From positions 1-43,225 of the forward strand of contig CALLKE010000244.1 of the NCBI GenBank assembly GCA_938008555.1: a DNA stretch of 43,225 nt. Direction: 5' to 3'. The notes beneath the pieces are model-generated. The model was not told the origin of the DNA. It ran no database searches and saw only the letters and a program-made list of their open reading frames with translations. A program made the translations under genes and the position numbers. Shown here one piece after another: positions 1-6,854 of this stretch; position 1 is the stretch's first letter, and each line of letters opens with the position of its first letter. Origin of the DNA: an uncultured Pedobacter sp. Its GTDB lineage: Bacteria > Bacteroidota > Bacteroidia > Sphingobacteriales > Sphingobacteriaceae.

Positions 1-55
1 AGATAAAAGTTTTATAAGCTGTATCTGTTTCAGAATACAATAATAAATTGTATAT
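1..55. repeat. Direct repeat of the window's last 55 bases
   Basis: These 55 bases are identical to 43171-43225. A perfect match of exactly 55 bases at the two ends is what a de Bruijn assembler leaves when it closes a circle with k=55. The real terminal repeat of a T7-like phage is normally longer and would be collapsed to one copy inside a closed contig. I read this as the join of a circular map, with a unit of 43,170 bases, and not as the biological terminal repeat itself. Confidence 0.9.
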
Positions 56-184
56 AATAGCAGAATAGAATAAGACTGTCAAGATATAAAATTGATATAG
101 ATACAAAATAAATATATAGACAAGATACATATAATATGATAGTATATAGATAATATAATAAATAACATATATAAAGGTTACAAT

Positions 185-271
185 ATGCCAAGAGAGATAG
201 ACATTGATATGATTATAGATAAAGAGATTGCAGACATTGAAGAAGGGTTGTTATATGATGAAGATATGTAG
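185..271 (+). CDS. Small acidic peptide (28 aa), only plus-strand gene candidate
   Basis: An ATG codon lies 7 bases after AAAGG, a usable ribosome site, and opens a 28-residue frame ending in TAG. The product starts MPREIDIDMIID and ends LLYDEDM. It has 11 Asp/Glu against two Lys/Arg, with Ile/Leu spaced as in an amphipathic helix. It lies about 185 bases downstream of a phage promoter-like element on the same strand once the map is closed. No family is recognised. Short acidic phage peptides often bind host proteins or mimic DNA, but nothing here shows that. Chance occurrence is possible, since the frame is short. Confidence 0.45.
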   Translation: MPREIDIDMIIDKEIADIEEGLLYDEDM

Positions 272-862
272 ATAAACAAAATACATATAGATAAATGAAT
301 ACAGACAAAAACAAAAACAGATATAAGAGAACATACATCTAAAATACATATAAGAATAATGTAAGAATAATATAAATTATATATAAATGATATATGTATA
401 AGATATAATCTTGGCTCAGTAAATTTAGGGTTATGTCTGTAATATATTAATGATTATTTAATATGAATGTTAGTGATTGAAGGCATTGACAGGCACATGG
501 GGGAATTCCAGTGTATCATGTATTAAAAGGCCTCTCGTATATACAACCCATTTTCTGATCCGGTGTATGCACTGCGTATTCGCTAGATCGTATAAACAGG
601 AATTATACGTTATAACCGATAATTCGACCTGTACCTATTTGTTTTGCACTTATAATCAACGCTAAGCCACCTAGGAGCATCGTACAGTGCAGTGTAATGT
701 CTGTCTGGTACATCTATATACCCAGATACCTCAGAGGCTATTCAGTGACCTTCTAAAGCGATTTAACGGTATCTATTGGTTTTGCTGCACATATTACCGT
801 TCGGGAACATTGCGCTTGCTACTGCAGTGGAGGAGAGGCACACTGCAGAAGTAAAGGCAAAG
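272..862. other. Gene-free stretch between the plus-strand peptide and the tRNA cluster
   Basis: No frame with a credible ribosome site was found on either strand. Bases 272-470 continue the A+T-rich tract. From about 480 the base composition returns to normal and small inverted repeats appear, including CTGCAGTG/CACTGCAG at 822-848. A late minus-strand transcript would end in this stretch, but no hairpin with a T-run is visible. The collapsed terminal repeat of the linear genome may lie here. Confidence 0.6.
822..848. repeat. Inverted repeat, hairpin downstream of the tRNA genes
   Basis: CTGCAGTG and CACTGCAG form a perfect 8-bp stem around an 11-base loop, 14 bases past the 3' end of tRNA-Ile on the minus strand. 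There is no T-run after it, so it is more likely a processing or stabilising hairpin than an intrinsic terminator. Confidence 0.5.
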
Positions 863-936
863 TGGTACACCTAGTAGGAATTGAACCTACATCTATCGGT
901 TATCAACCGATTGCTCTACCATTGAGCTATAAGTGC
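863..936 (-). tRNA. tRNA-Ile (GAT anticodon)
   Basis: The minus strand folds as a full cloverleaf. The acceptor pairs GCACTTA with TAGGTGT (two G-U pairs), the D arm is AGCTC..GAGC, the anticodon stem ATCGG/CCGAT carries loop TTGATAA (anticodon GAT), and the T arm is GTAGG TTCAATT CCTAC. Discriminator A is followed by an encoded CCA. It is the third gene of a tandem cluster, 4 bases after tRNA-Asn. It reads AUC/AUU codons. Confidence 0.93.
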
Positions 937-940
937 GGAT

Positions 941-1016
941 TGGCACATAGGACAGGGATCGAACCTGTGACAGGAGGATTAACAATCCTATGCTCTACCG
1001 ACTGAGCTACCTATGT
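941..1016 (-). tRNA. tRNA-Asn (GTT anticodon)
   Basis: The cloverleaf has acceptor ACATAGG/CCTATGT, D arm GCTC..GAGC, anticodon loop TTGTTAA (anticodon GTT), T arm ACAGG TTCGATC CCTGT, discriminator G and an encoded CCA. The outermost pair of the anticodon stem is a T-C mismatch. It is the middle gene of the tandem tRNA cluster, 5 bases from tRNA-His and 4 from tRNA-Ile. Confidence 0.93.
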
Positions 1017-1021
1017 ATTAT

Positions 1022-1098
1022 TGGGTTGAGTAACGGGAGTTGAACCCGTTTCATACTTGCCTCACAAGCAAGTGCATTACCTCTTATGCTATACTCAA
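1022..1098 (-). tRNA. tRNA-His (GTG anticodon), no encoded G-1
   Basis: The cloverleaf has acceptor TTGAGTA/TACTCAA, D stem GCAT/ATGC, anticodon stem CTTGC/GCAAG with loop TTGTGAG (anticodon GTG), T arm ACGGG TTCAACT CCCGT and an encoded CCA. The discriminator is C73, as in bacterial tRNA-His. The base before position 1 is T, not the G-1 that bacterial tRNA-His genes encode and that histidyl-tRNA synthetase uses as an identity element. It is the first gene of the tRNA cluster in transcription order. Confidence 0.9.
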
Positions 1099-1132
1099 AG
1101 TCGAGGACACCCGAAGATGTCCTCTGCTTTGA

Positions 1133-1372
1133 TTACGCAGGTGTAACTACCGCAGCACCATTGAGGGGCGCCCAAGGGGAAGTAGGATTAGCACCAAGGG
1201 CAATGTACTCTGTGCAGAGGTTACCAGTACGTACGATTACACGCATACCTTCATGTTTACCCAAAGAGCCATCACCCAGACGACCTGATTGCATTGCGTT
1301 CACAGCGTGAGCAGCAGAAGCCAGATCAGCAGCAGCGACAGTAGTGTTAGAACCGAGTTTAGCAATAGCCAT
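1133..1372 (-). CDS. Hypothetical small protein (79 aa)
   Basis: The start follows AGGAG with 6 bases of spacing. The product begins MAIAKLGSNTTVAAADLASA, with an Ala-rich N-terminal helix, then a glycine-rich middle and a Pro/Ala-rich end (VVTPA). No signal peptide or membrane segment is visible. It is the last protein gene of the late transcript, just before the tRNA genes and after two genes likely to be virion-associated. Small Ala/Gly-rich late proteins are often capsid decoration or tail accessory proteins, but no family is recognised. Confidence 0.8.
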   Translation of the reverse strand: MAIAKLGSNTTVAAADLASAAHAVNAMQSGRLGDGSLGKHEGMRVIVRTGNLCTEYIALGANPTSPWAPLNGAAVVTPA

Positions 1373-1398
1373 ATTAATCTCCTATGATTAAGTAAATG

Positions 1399-1623
1399 TT
1401 ATATTTGTTTAGGTGTTTTGTTTGTACGTATTTCTTGTGCTGTACGAGCGCAGGTCGCAAGAACCTCGTCTCTTGTTACAGCGGCAGTATTACGTACAAC
1501 ACAGTCGTATTTATCCACTTTGATAGCGATCTGTAAGTATCCATCAGCATCGTAATTTTCTGATAGAATACTGTACAGATCACTTGCAGATGCGTACGGA
1601 TCGAATGTATCTTGTTCAGACAT
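1399..1623 (-). CDS. Hypothetical protein (74 aa)
   Basis: A strong ribosome site (TAGGAGATTTAC before ATG) supports the start. The product is hydrophilic, acidic at its N-terminus (MSEQDTFDPY) and basic near its end (TNKTPKQI), with no membrane segment or cysteine motif. It lies 12 bases after the 481-residue putative structural protein and 26 before the 79-residue protein, so all three are co-transcribed late genes. No family is recognised. Confidence 0.8.
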   Translation of the reverse strand: MSEQDTFDPYASASDLYSILSENYDADGYLQIAIKVDKYDCVVRNTAAVTRDEVLATCARTAQEIRTNKTPKQI

Positions 1624-1635
1624 GTAAATCTCCTA

Positions 1636-3081
1636 TTAATAAGATAAACGATAAGATGTAGAACAAACCTCTACTGCTGTAGTAGCAGCTTCCCGCATTG
1701 TAACAGTCCAGTTAGTATTAACAGCAAGCTGCCAGATACCATAGTTAAAGGCCAACGGATAAGTTACACCAGCAGGGATTACTATCGTTTTACGGATTGT
1801 TCCTGCAGTTGTATCTCGGAAGTCTAAAGTGTGTGCTACGTTATCGCGGTTAGCAATTTCAAGACCATGAATACCATGACGAACAACAGCTACAGCAGCA
1901 ATCAAAGTTGTTTCTGTAATTGTAGTAAGTACAACACGGTTGAAATCCTGCAATTGAGGAATACCACCAATTTGTACAACAGAACGTCCAACAAGATCAG
2001 CAAATGTCCTAGCAGTATTAAGTGCTGTGTATGCTGGTGGGTTAGCCGCTCGTGCTAACCCTGCAGTATTTATAGGGCTTGTTGCAGTAGAGGAGTTATC
2101 GGCGGCCCAGCCCTGTACAGCTAAAACAGAAGCGTTTATTACAGAAACAGGCATTGCTGCACTATTGCTTTGAGGTCGTACACCTTCAATAATTACGTTA
2201 GATGGATTATAATCCTCTAAAGTGATAAAGGCAAAAGTAGCGGTGGTCGTACTTGCGGGTGCAACTGTACCGTTCTGTACACGCAGTTGAATGTATAACG
2301 GAACACTACCATCAGGTGTTGCGACTGCTCTACGGCCACGTTGTGTCACAGTAGCACCTGAGGCCAGCAACTCATCGAGTAATACTGTTTGGCCGTCCAA
2401 AGTATCCATTATTCCTGAGTGGCCTGGTGCTGCAGTCGTGTTACACGTTAGTGAACTATCTCCGGAGTTCCAGCCATTTCGTTGTGTGTCGAATTTCCAT
2501 GTAGTCGCAACAGCACCATCGTACAGAATGCGATATGTGTTCCAACCGTACAGGTAACATTGTCCTGTACCAGATGCAGGGAAACCCGTTACAGTAAATG
2601 TAATGGTATTTGCTAAGGTATCAACAGAAGCAATTACAGCACGTTGTGGTGCAAACCCTGTACCAGATAGTTGAGAGATGTACATAGACTGACCAATGTT
2701 CTTGGCAGAGAGGTTAACCATACTTGTAGCAGGTACGTTTACGACAACAGTAGTGGTAGAAGTAATATTGAATGCAGCATTATCCGCTACAGAGTCAACA
2801 AGTTCTACAAAGATGTTGTTGTTTACAATACGCTGACTGAGAGTTAAGCCATAACGAAGAGTCATTGGAGATTGGTATGTATCTACGGAACGGATAATAG
2901 TTTCCTCGTTCACAGTAGTGCCCATAGCCAACAGCAAGTTACCACCTGACTGGTTTACAGTCTGGCCTGAACCTGTCCGAAGAATCTGAAAATTGCTATC
3001 AACAGCGTTAGTCAGTACGTCAGAGAATGATGTCTTCGCAAGGAATTTCTTACCCGAACCGGGCTGTTTTAATTGTAACAT
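1636..3081 (-). CDS. Putative virion structural or receptor-contact protein (481 aa)
   Basis: The start overlaps the Rz1 stop as TAATG and has AAGGA 6 bases upstream. The sequence is rich in Thr, Ser, Val, Asn and Gly and poor in Lys, and the pattern suggests mostly beta structure. It has no signal peptide, membrane segment or catalytic motif that I can identify. Its place among late genes, after the lysis genes, suggests a late structural protein such as a head decoration, accessory fibre or adhesin. A second receptor-contact protein besides the tail fibre is possible. Function is inferred from composition and place only. Confidence 0.75.
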   Translation of the reverse strand: MLQLKQPGSGKKFLAKTSFSDVLTNAVDSNFQILRTGSGQTVNQSGGNLLLAMGTTVNEETIIRSVDTYQSPMTLRYGLTLSQRIVNNNIFVELVDSVADNAAFNITSTTTVVVNVPATSMVNLSAKNIGQSMYISQLSGTGFAPQRAVIASVDTLANTITFTVTGFPASGTGQCYLYGWNTYRILYDGAVATTWKFDTQRNGWNSGDSSLTCNTTAAPGHSGIMDTLDGQTVLLDELLASGATVTQRGRRAVATPDGSVPLYIQLRVQNGTVAPASTTTATFAFITLEDYNPSNVIIEGVRPQSNSAAMPVSVINASVLAVQGWAADNSSTATSPINTAGLARAANPPAYTALNTARTFADLVGRSVVQIGGIPQLQDFNRVVLTTITETTLIAAVAVVRHGIHGLEIANRDNVAHTLDFRDTTAGTIRKTIVIPAGVTYPLAFNYGIWQLAVNTNWTVTMREAATTAVEVCSTSYRLSY

Positions 3082-3266
3082 TATTTATCCTTACTTTTAT
3101 TTAATGAAACGATGCTTTGCATATCACCACGAGTTAATTTAGATTTACTCGATAGGTACAATTTGCTTGACACATTGGTTGTAGGGCAAGTCGTACACCC
3201 AGTGACAATACTCACGCACAAGAGCATCATTATCCAATTGAATAACTTCTTGTTTAGTTTTTTCAT
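3081..3266 (-). CDS. Rz1: Outer-membrane spanin subunit (Rz1-like lipoprotein, 61 aa)
   Basis: From the ATG at 3266 the product begins MKKLNKKLFNWIMMLLCVSI and has a lipobox VTGC with the lipidated Cys at residue 24. An in-frame TTG 18 bases earlier would add six residues but makes a worse signal sequence. The gene starts inside the Rz frame, in another register, and runs past its end; this overlapped arrangement is typical of spanin pairs. The mature part is short and Ser/Lys-rich rather than Pro-rich. It would bridge to Rz across the periplasm and fuse the membranes after endolysin action. Confidence 0.82.
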   Translation of the reverse strand: MKKLNKKLFNWIMMLLCVSIVTGCTTCPTTNVSSKLYLSSKSKLTRGDMQSIVSLNKSKDK

Positions 3267-3423
3267 CGTGTTTATAACTTTCAACCACAGTCGTTAATTC
3301 TCTTGTGGTACAGTTTGTGTTTGTGTATTTATATGTGAAGGCAGCCACGGTAATTGTCCATGCCAGTAATACCAGCATTTTAATTGCCAAGGCTTTCCAA
3401 TTAATATTAAACAGGCCTAGCAC
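3145..3423 (-). CDS. Rz: Inner-membrane spanin subunit (Rz-like, 92 aa)
   Basis: A GTG codon at 3423 sits 6 bases after GGAG and is the best start; an earlier TTG at 3441 lacks a ribosome site. The product has a basic N-terminus, one membrane segment (about residues 14-30, MLVLLAWTITVAAFTY) and a charged periplasmic domain suited to a coiled coil. It overlaps the endolysin end by 17 bases and contains the start of the Rz1 lipoprotein gene in another frame. Together these support a two-component spanin acting in the last lysis step. Confidence 0.82.
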   Translation of the reverse strand: MLGLFNINWKALAIKMLVLLAWTITVAAFTYKYTNTNCTTRELTTVVESYKHDEKTKQEVIQLDNDALVREYCHWVYDLPYNQCVKQIVPIE

Positions 3424-3820
3424 GGCGTACTCCTTCAGCAATTATACTTGAGTGATACGGAATAAAGCCAGACTCCTGCCTTATAATGGCAGTGACCAAA
3501 GGTATAAGATCAGCATCATTAAGTACTTTGTCTTCAGGGATACCTGTCCAGTGTGAAACATTCTCAGCGTATTTATCTGTTTTGTTTTCATGTGCTGGTG
3601 CATAGCGTGATACAATCTTGTTGATCGTATTAAACCCTTTACGTTGGTAATTGATAAGCAGTACAGCTAAAGCACGAATACCGTTCTCAGGTGAATCGAA
3701 TTTAGCAAATCTTGCTTTACCAGACGCAGGGGCATCTTCTATACCTACTTGTCCTTTCCATTTATTCTTTGGATTAAAGTCTATATTTCCGGGATTATTG
3801 TTACGTTCCCCGCGAGTCAT
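3407..3820 (-). CDS. Endolysin candidate, lysozyme/transglycosylase-like (137 aa)
   Basis: The protein opens MTRGERNNNPGNIDF, the RxNNPGNI signature found at the start of a group of phage peptidoglycan hydrolases and virion lysozyme-like proteins. An Asn/Asp/Glu-rich body follows, with FDSPENGIRA and a C-terminal helix ending ...RRARPV. There is no signal or SAR segment, so export would depend on the holin. It lies directly before Rz/Rz1 and its ATG overlaps the previous stop (TAATG). The neighbourhood supports an endolysin. A virion-associated hydrolase is the alternative. Confidence 0.75.
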   Translation of the reverse strand: MTRGERNNNPGNIDFNPKNKWKGQVGIEDAPASGKARFAKFDSPENGIRALAVLLINYQRKGFNTINKIVSRYAPAHENKTDKYAENVSHWTGIPEDKVLNDADLIPLVTAIIRQESGFIPYHSSIIAEGVRRARPV

Positions 3821-4293
3821 TATACTGTACCCGCAGCAATACGTTCTTGACGCTCCTGATGATCTCGTTTGAATTTAACATCTAAATGTTTTAGAGCGAC
3901 TTCAATCGTTGCATCCAGTACTTCACGTTTCTGCGCGTCACCGGCCATTCGAGATACAGTCTTAGTAAATGCAGCTTTGAACTCACTAGTAAAGCCAAAC
4001 GGATCAGAAGGCCAAGGTACTGTATGTGAGTTCCCGAATACTTGCGTTTCAGTTACTTCTCCATACAAAGTCTCTTCGACAGTAACATCAGGCTTTACTT
4101 CTACAGTAGGAACTTCTGGTTCAGCAGGAGTCTCTTCTTCAATGGCCTCTGCTTCAGCTTCCGGTGCTTCTACAGTGGCTTCTTCGATAACAGGGGTATC
4201 TTCGTGTACTTCATCTGTTACAACGGCTTCTACAGGCTCTACAGCCTCAGCAGGAGTCTCTGCAACGGGGGTTTTGTTCTTTGCTTTTGCCAT
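3820..4293 (-). CDS. Acidic low-complexity protein between terminase and endolysin (157 aa)
   Basis: The start has AGAGGA 8 bases upstream and overlaps the terminase stop. The N-terminal 85 residues are a Glu/Val/Pro/Ala-rich, strongly acidic and probably disordered stretch after a short basic head (MAKAKNKTP). The last 70 residues look folded and helical, with basic clusters (KRDHQERQERIAAGTV). No family is recognised. Its place suggests a packaging accessory or virion protein, but that is only inference. Confidence 0.78.
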   Translation of the reverse strand: MAKAKNKTPVAETPAEAVEPVEAVVTDEVHEDTPVIEEATVEAPEAEAEAIEEETPAEPEVPTVEVKPDVTVEETLYGEVTETQVFGNSHTVPWPSDPFGFTSEFKAAFTKTVSRMAGDAQKREVLDATIEVALKHLDVKFKRDHQERQERIAAGTV

Positions 4294-6074
4294 CAGAATT
4301 TCCTCTTGAATTTTGCAGTTGAACTTAATATTTGTTTGTGACTAAGATTCCTACCTGTGCCAAGAGGGTCTTTCATCATTTTTTCATAGTTTCGTTTCCG
4401 AGCATCCTCGGCTTGTTTCTTTGCATCTTGCATGAGCATAGGTGTCCATGTTCTACATGAACCAGCAAGGGCATCCAATCTATCGTCATGCTTTAACGCA
4501 CCCTTCTCACGAGTGATACGGGCAAGCTGATAAAACAGACTGTACACTGTACGCTTTTCTGCAGGGTATTGCTGAATGCTGATATGATCCTCTTCGATGA
4601 TATCTTCATTCATAATTAAACGACCAGCATCAATGATAGGCTCTAATACATCAATAATACGTAGCTCTTTTTGTCCGGATTCCCAGACTTCTTCGATACC
4701 TACTTTATGATCTATCTTTGCTAACTCTTTGTCAAGGTATGGTTTCCAGATACGATAGAACGCACCGTTACCATAGTTCTTTTCAATGTGTATGCTATTT
4801 GGTCTGTGTTTAAGTACGATTGCAGTTAAAGCCAGTAATGTAGGTTCATCGTATCCACCTTTGAATCCACCTGTAGCAAGAACATAAATCTTACCAGCAA
4901 GGAATCCTGTGATAGCATACGCTAACTCGTCTCCGTTCTGACCACCACCTGCGGGGTCAACGTACATGTTAATTGACTTGAACTCTGCAAACTCTGCACC
5001 GTGTTGTGTAACCCGATAGAATTTTTGATTTCTTAAACAGAAGTCCACAGGTAAACGAATCATGTTCTCGTATGCAAATGATGGATGCAGTACGTAAGGT
5101 ACTACTCGCCCAATCATAGGCATGAACATAATCTTGTGTGGCTTCAGAGGATACCTATCAGCATCCATTAATTTAGTATCCAACATGTGTTGCAGTTGGA
5201 AATATGCCTTACCTTGGTCTAACTCTTTCTTTACTAAAGCGTCTTCGTCAAGGATAATAGGATCAATAGGTTTACCCCGATCTCCGTTAATACCACCGCC
5301 AGTTTGAAGTGACGGGTCATTAGCAATCTTCTGAGTGATGTAAGGTGCAAGGAATGAACCATAATTTTCAACTTCCTTTATGGTAGGGTATCTTCCGGGC
5401 CAAATACGAATAGTATAACCACGGCTATGCAAACCATTGTACACAGAGTCAATACTCTGAGGTGTACCTAGATAAATAATATCACCGTTCGAACAGATAG
5501 AAGTAAAGTCACGGGTGAGTTCTACAAGTTTCTCACGCTGATCTCCGGTCTGCGAGTTCTTTTTGGATTCAATATCATCAGCAATAAGAACGTCTGCACG
5601 TTTACCCTGCAAGTTAGAATTAATACCAACACAAGCAACAGAAGGCGATTTCTCGGGGCCTTTAAGCTGCCAGTGTACATCGAATGCTTTTACAGATGAT
5701 CTATCACCATGACTTGTATCAGGACGAAGTGGTTCGAGTTCTTCCATAAATGCAATAATCTGCACAATCATAGAACTAACCTCGGTAGCCTGTGTGTCAC
5801 CAGCAGAGATAATTAGAATCCGTACTGATGGGTCATGGATGAGTCGCCATACTGCATAAGCAGCAGTGATGGTTGTTTTAGCCTGACCCCTCTGTGCTTG
5901 AATCATTTTATTCAGTGGGCCAGTCTCAAGAAAGTACCCGATGTCTCTCTGTACCTCTGTACAGTTAAACCCTAATAGGTCTTCCATAACAGTAGTCAAG
6001 AATGGATCAAAGGTACTGTAGTGTCTTTGCAAAGCGTGTACATCACGCCACCGCATTTCACTTGTATATTCCAT
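4293..6074 (-). CDS. terL: Terminase large subunit (T7 gp19-like)
   Basis: This is the DNA packaging motor: an ATPase that drives DNA through the portal plus a nuclease that cuts concatemers. Visible motifs are a Walker A-like QRGQAKTT at about residues 61-68, a Walker B-like DVLIADDIE around residues 161-169, and an RNase H-like nuclease start YVDPAGGGQNGDE. From the ATG at 6074, which follows AGGAG closely, it is 593 residues, close to T7 gp19. An in-frame ATG at 6128 would add 18 residues but has no clear ribosome site. The small subunit is just upstream. Confidence 0.95.
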   Translation of the reverse strand: MEYTSEMRWRDVHALQRHYSTFDPFLTTVMEDLLGFNCTEVQRDIGYFLETGPLNKMIQAQRGQAKTTITAAYAVWRLIHDPSVRILIISAGDTQATEVSSMIVQIIAFMEELEPLRPDTSHGDRSSVKAFDVHWQLKGPEKSPSVACVGINSNLQGKRADVLIADDIESKKNSQTGDQREKLVELTRDFTSICSNGDIIYLGTPQSIDSVYNGLHSRGYTIRIWPGRYPTIKEVENYGSFLAPYITQKIANDPSLQTGGGINGDRGKPIDPIILDEDALVKKELDQGKAYFQLQHMLDTKLMDADRYPLKPHKIMFMPMIGRVVPYVLHPSFAYENMIRLPVDFCLRNQKFYRVTQHGAEFAEFKSINMYVDPAGGGQNGDELAYAITGFLAGKIYVLATGGFKGGYDEPTLLALTAIVLKHRPNSIHIEKNYGNGAFYRIWKPYLDKELAKIDHKVGIEEVWESGQKELRIIDVLEPIIDAGRLIMNEDIIEEDHISIQQYPAEKRTVYSLFYQLARITREKGALKHDDRLDALAGSCRTWTPMLMQDAKKQAEDARKRNYEKMMKDPLGTGRNLSHKQILSSTAKFKRKF

Positions 6075-6128
6075 AGTCTCTCCTGTATTCATGCGGACAG
6101 TCGGTAAGGACTGCCCTGACGAATACAT

Positions 6129-6488
6129 TTAATCTTCGTCATGCAATGCAACGACATTGCCAATTCGTGTTTGTTTACGCTCGTTCTTCTTCTGTAGAAT
6201 ACGCTCGATCTCACTGAGTTCCCCATTGTTCTCAACTTCAGCAGTGATCTTGTTATCCCTAAGGAATTTAGATACTGCTTGGAACAATGCAGGATTCGGC
6301 TCTGCAGCCTTATACATGAACTCCGCAAGTTTATCAAGCAACTCATTAACAGCTTCTGTATCATCACGATCTAAACCAATAAGAGATGTGTACAACATGT
6401 ACGCACCATCTTGTTGTTCCAGAGCCTTGAGCATCATCTCTGCTACACGTTTATGTAGCAACGATAGTTCTTTATCCGTAGCTGCCAT
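6129..6488 (-). CDS. terS: Terminase small subunit (T7 gp18-like, 119 aa)
   Basis: It is helical and charged, with the stretch NPALFQAVSKFLRDNKI at about residues 75-91 that is characteristic of T7-type small terminase subunits, and a basic tail near residues 109-116. The small subunit recognises concatemeric DNA and regulates the large subunit. The gene overlaps the holin stop by one base and lies before terL, the same order as T7 genes 17.5, 18 and 19. Confidence 0.85.
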   Translation of the reverse strand: MAATDKELSLLHKRVAEMMLKALEQQDGAYMLYTSLIGLDRDDTEAVNELLDKLAEFMYKAAEPNPALFQAVSKFLRDNKITAEVENNGELSEIERILQKKNERKQTRIGNVVALHDED

Positions 6489-6832
6489 TATTTAGTCACC
6501 TTATCTACAACATTTGTTGCTGCTTGTTTAGCAAGATCAGCAAGGAATTGTTTATTCATTATACCAGCAATGATTTCTCTACTGAGCAAACTTGCCACAG
6601 AGGTTATACCTAATGATATAAAGTCGGCAGAGCCGTACTCAATAGCAATCTCTCCTGCCAATGTACCAATCACTACACTAACAAAAAGTGTAATTATATT
6701 GTGCCGTAATGGCATTATATGGGTACTGGTAAAAATCTTAATCAATCCGAATAAGAACGCAACAGAGGCAAACAAAGCTAGATCGTGGGTATGAGATAGA
6801 ACTCTATCCCAGAGAGTTGTTTGTGTGTCCAT
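6488..6832 (-). CDS. Holin candidate, three membrane segments (114 aa)
   Basis: Three hydrophobic segments are visible: about residues 18-34 (LALFASVAFLFGLIKIF), 46-62 (IITLFVSVVIGTLAGEI) and 70-88 (FISLGITSVASLLSREI), followed by a Lys-rich soluble tail. Size, topology and place (tail fibre, then this gene, then small terminase) match T7 gene 17.5 and phage class I holins. A holin forms lesions in the inner membrane that release a cytoplasmic endolysin. The ribosome site (GAAGAAAA) is weak. Confidence 0.78.
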   Translation of the reverse strand: MDTQTTLWDRVLSHTHDLALFASVAFLFGLIKIFTSTHIMPLRHNIITLFVSVVIGTLAGEIAIEYGSADFISLGITSVASLLSREIIAGIMNKQFLADLAKQAATNVVDKVTK

Positions 6833-6854
6833 TATATTTTCTTCATTCTATTCA

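Larger units (their letters stand above)
1..470. other. A+T-rich tract, candidate replication origin or terminal region
   Basis: By hand count bases 1-420 hold about 21% G+C, far below the coding regions. The tract is full of short ATATAGA/ACATATA-type repeats, for example AAAATACATATA twice (about 287 and 338) and TAAGAATAAT twice (about 351 and 362). A hairpin lies at 20-39 (8-bp stem, one bulged A, TTT loop). The phage promoter-like element at 43154-43170 fires into it. In T7 the primary origin is a phage promoter followed by an A+T-rich stretch, so the layout suggests an origin. That function is inference. Confidence 0.45.

Noticed and set aside
1..470. CRISPR-like array in the A+T-rich tract
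   Set aside because: The repeats are short, irregular and A+T-driven, with no regular spacers; no array exists elsewhere in the window.
477..665. 62-codon plus-strand frame in the left gene-free stretch
   Set aside because: It starts at TTG without a ribosome site and its Cys/Thr/Tyr-rich product looks random.
1086..1310. 74-codon plus-strand frame
   Set aside because: It is antisense to the 79-residue gene and overlaps tRNA-His; no ribosome site.
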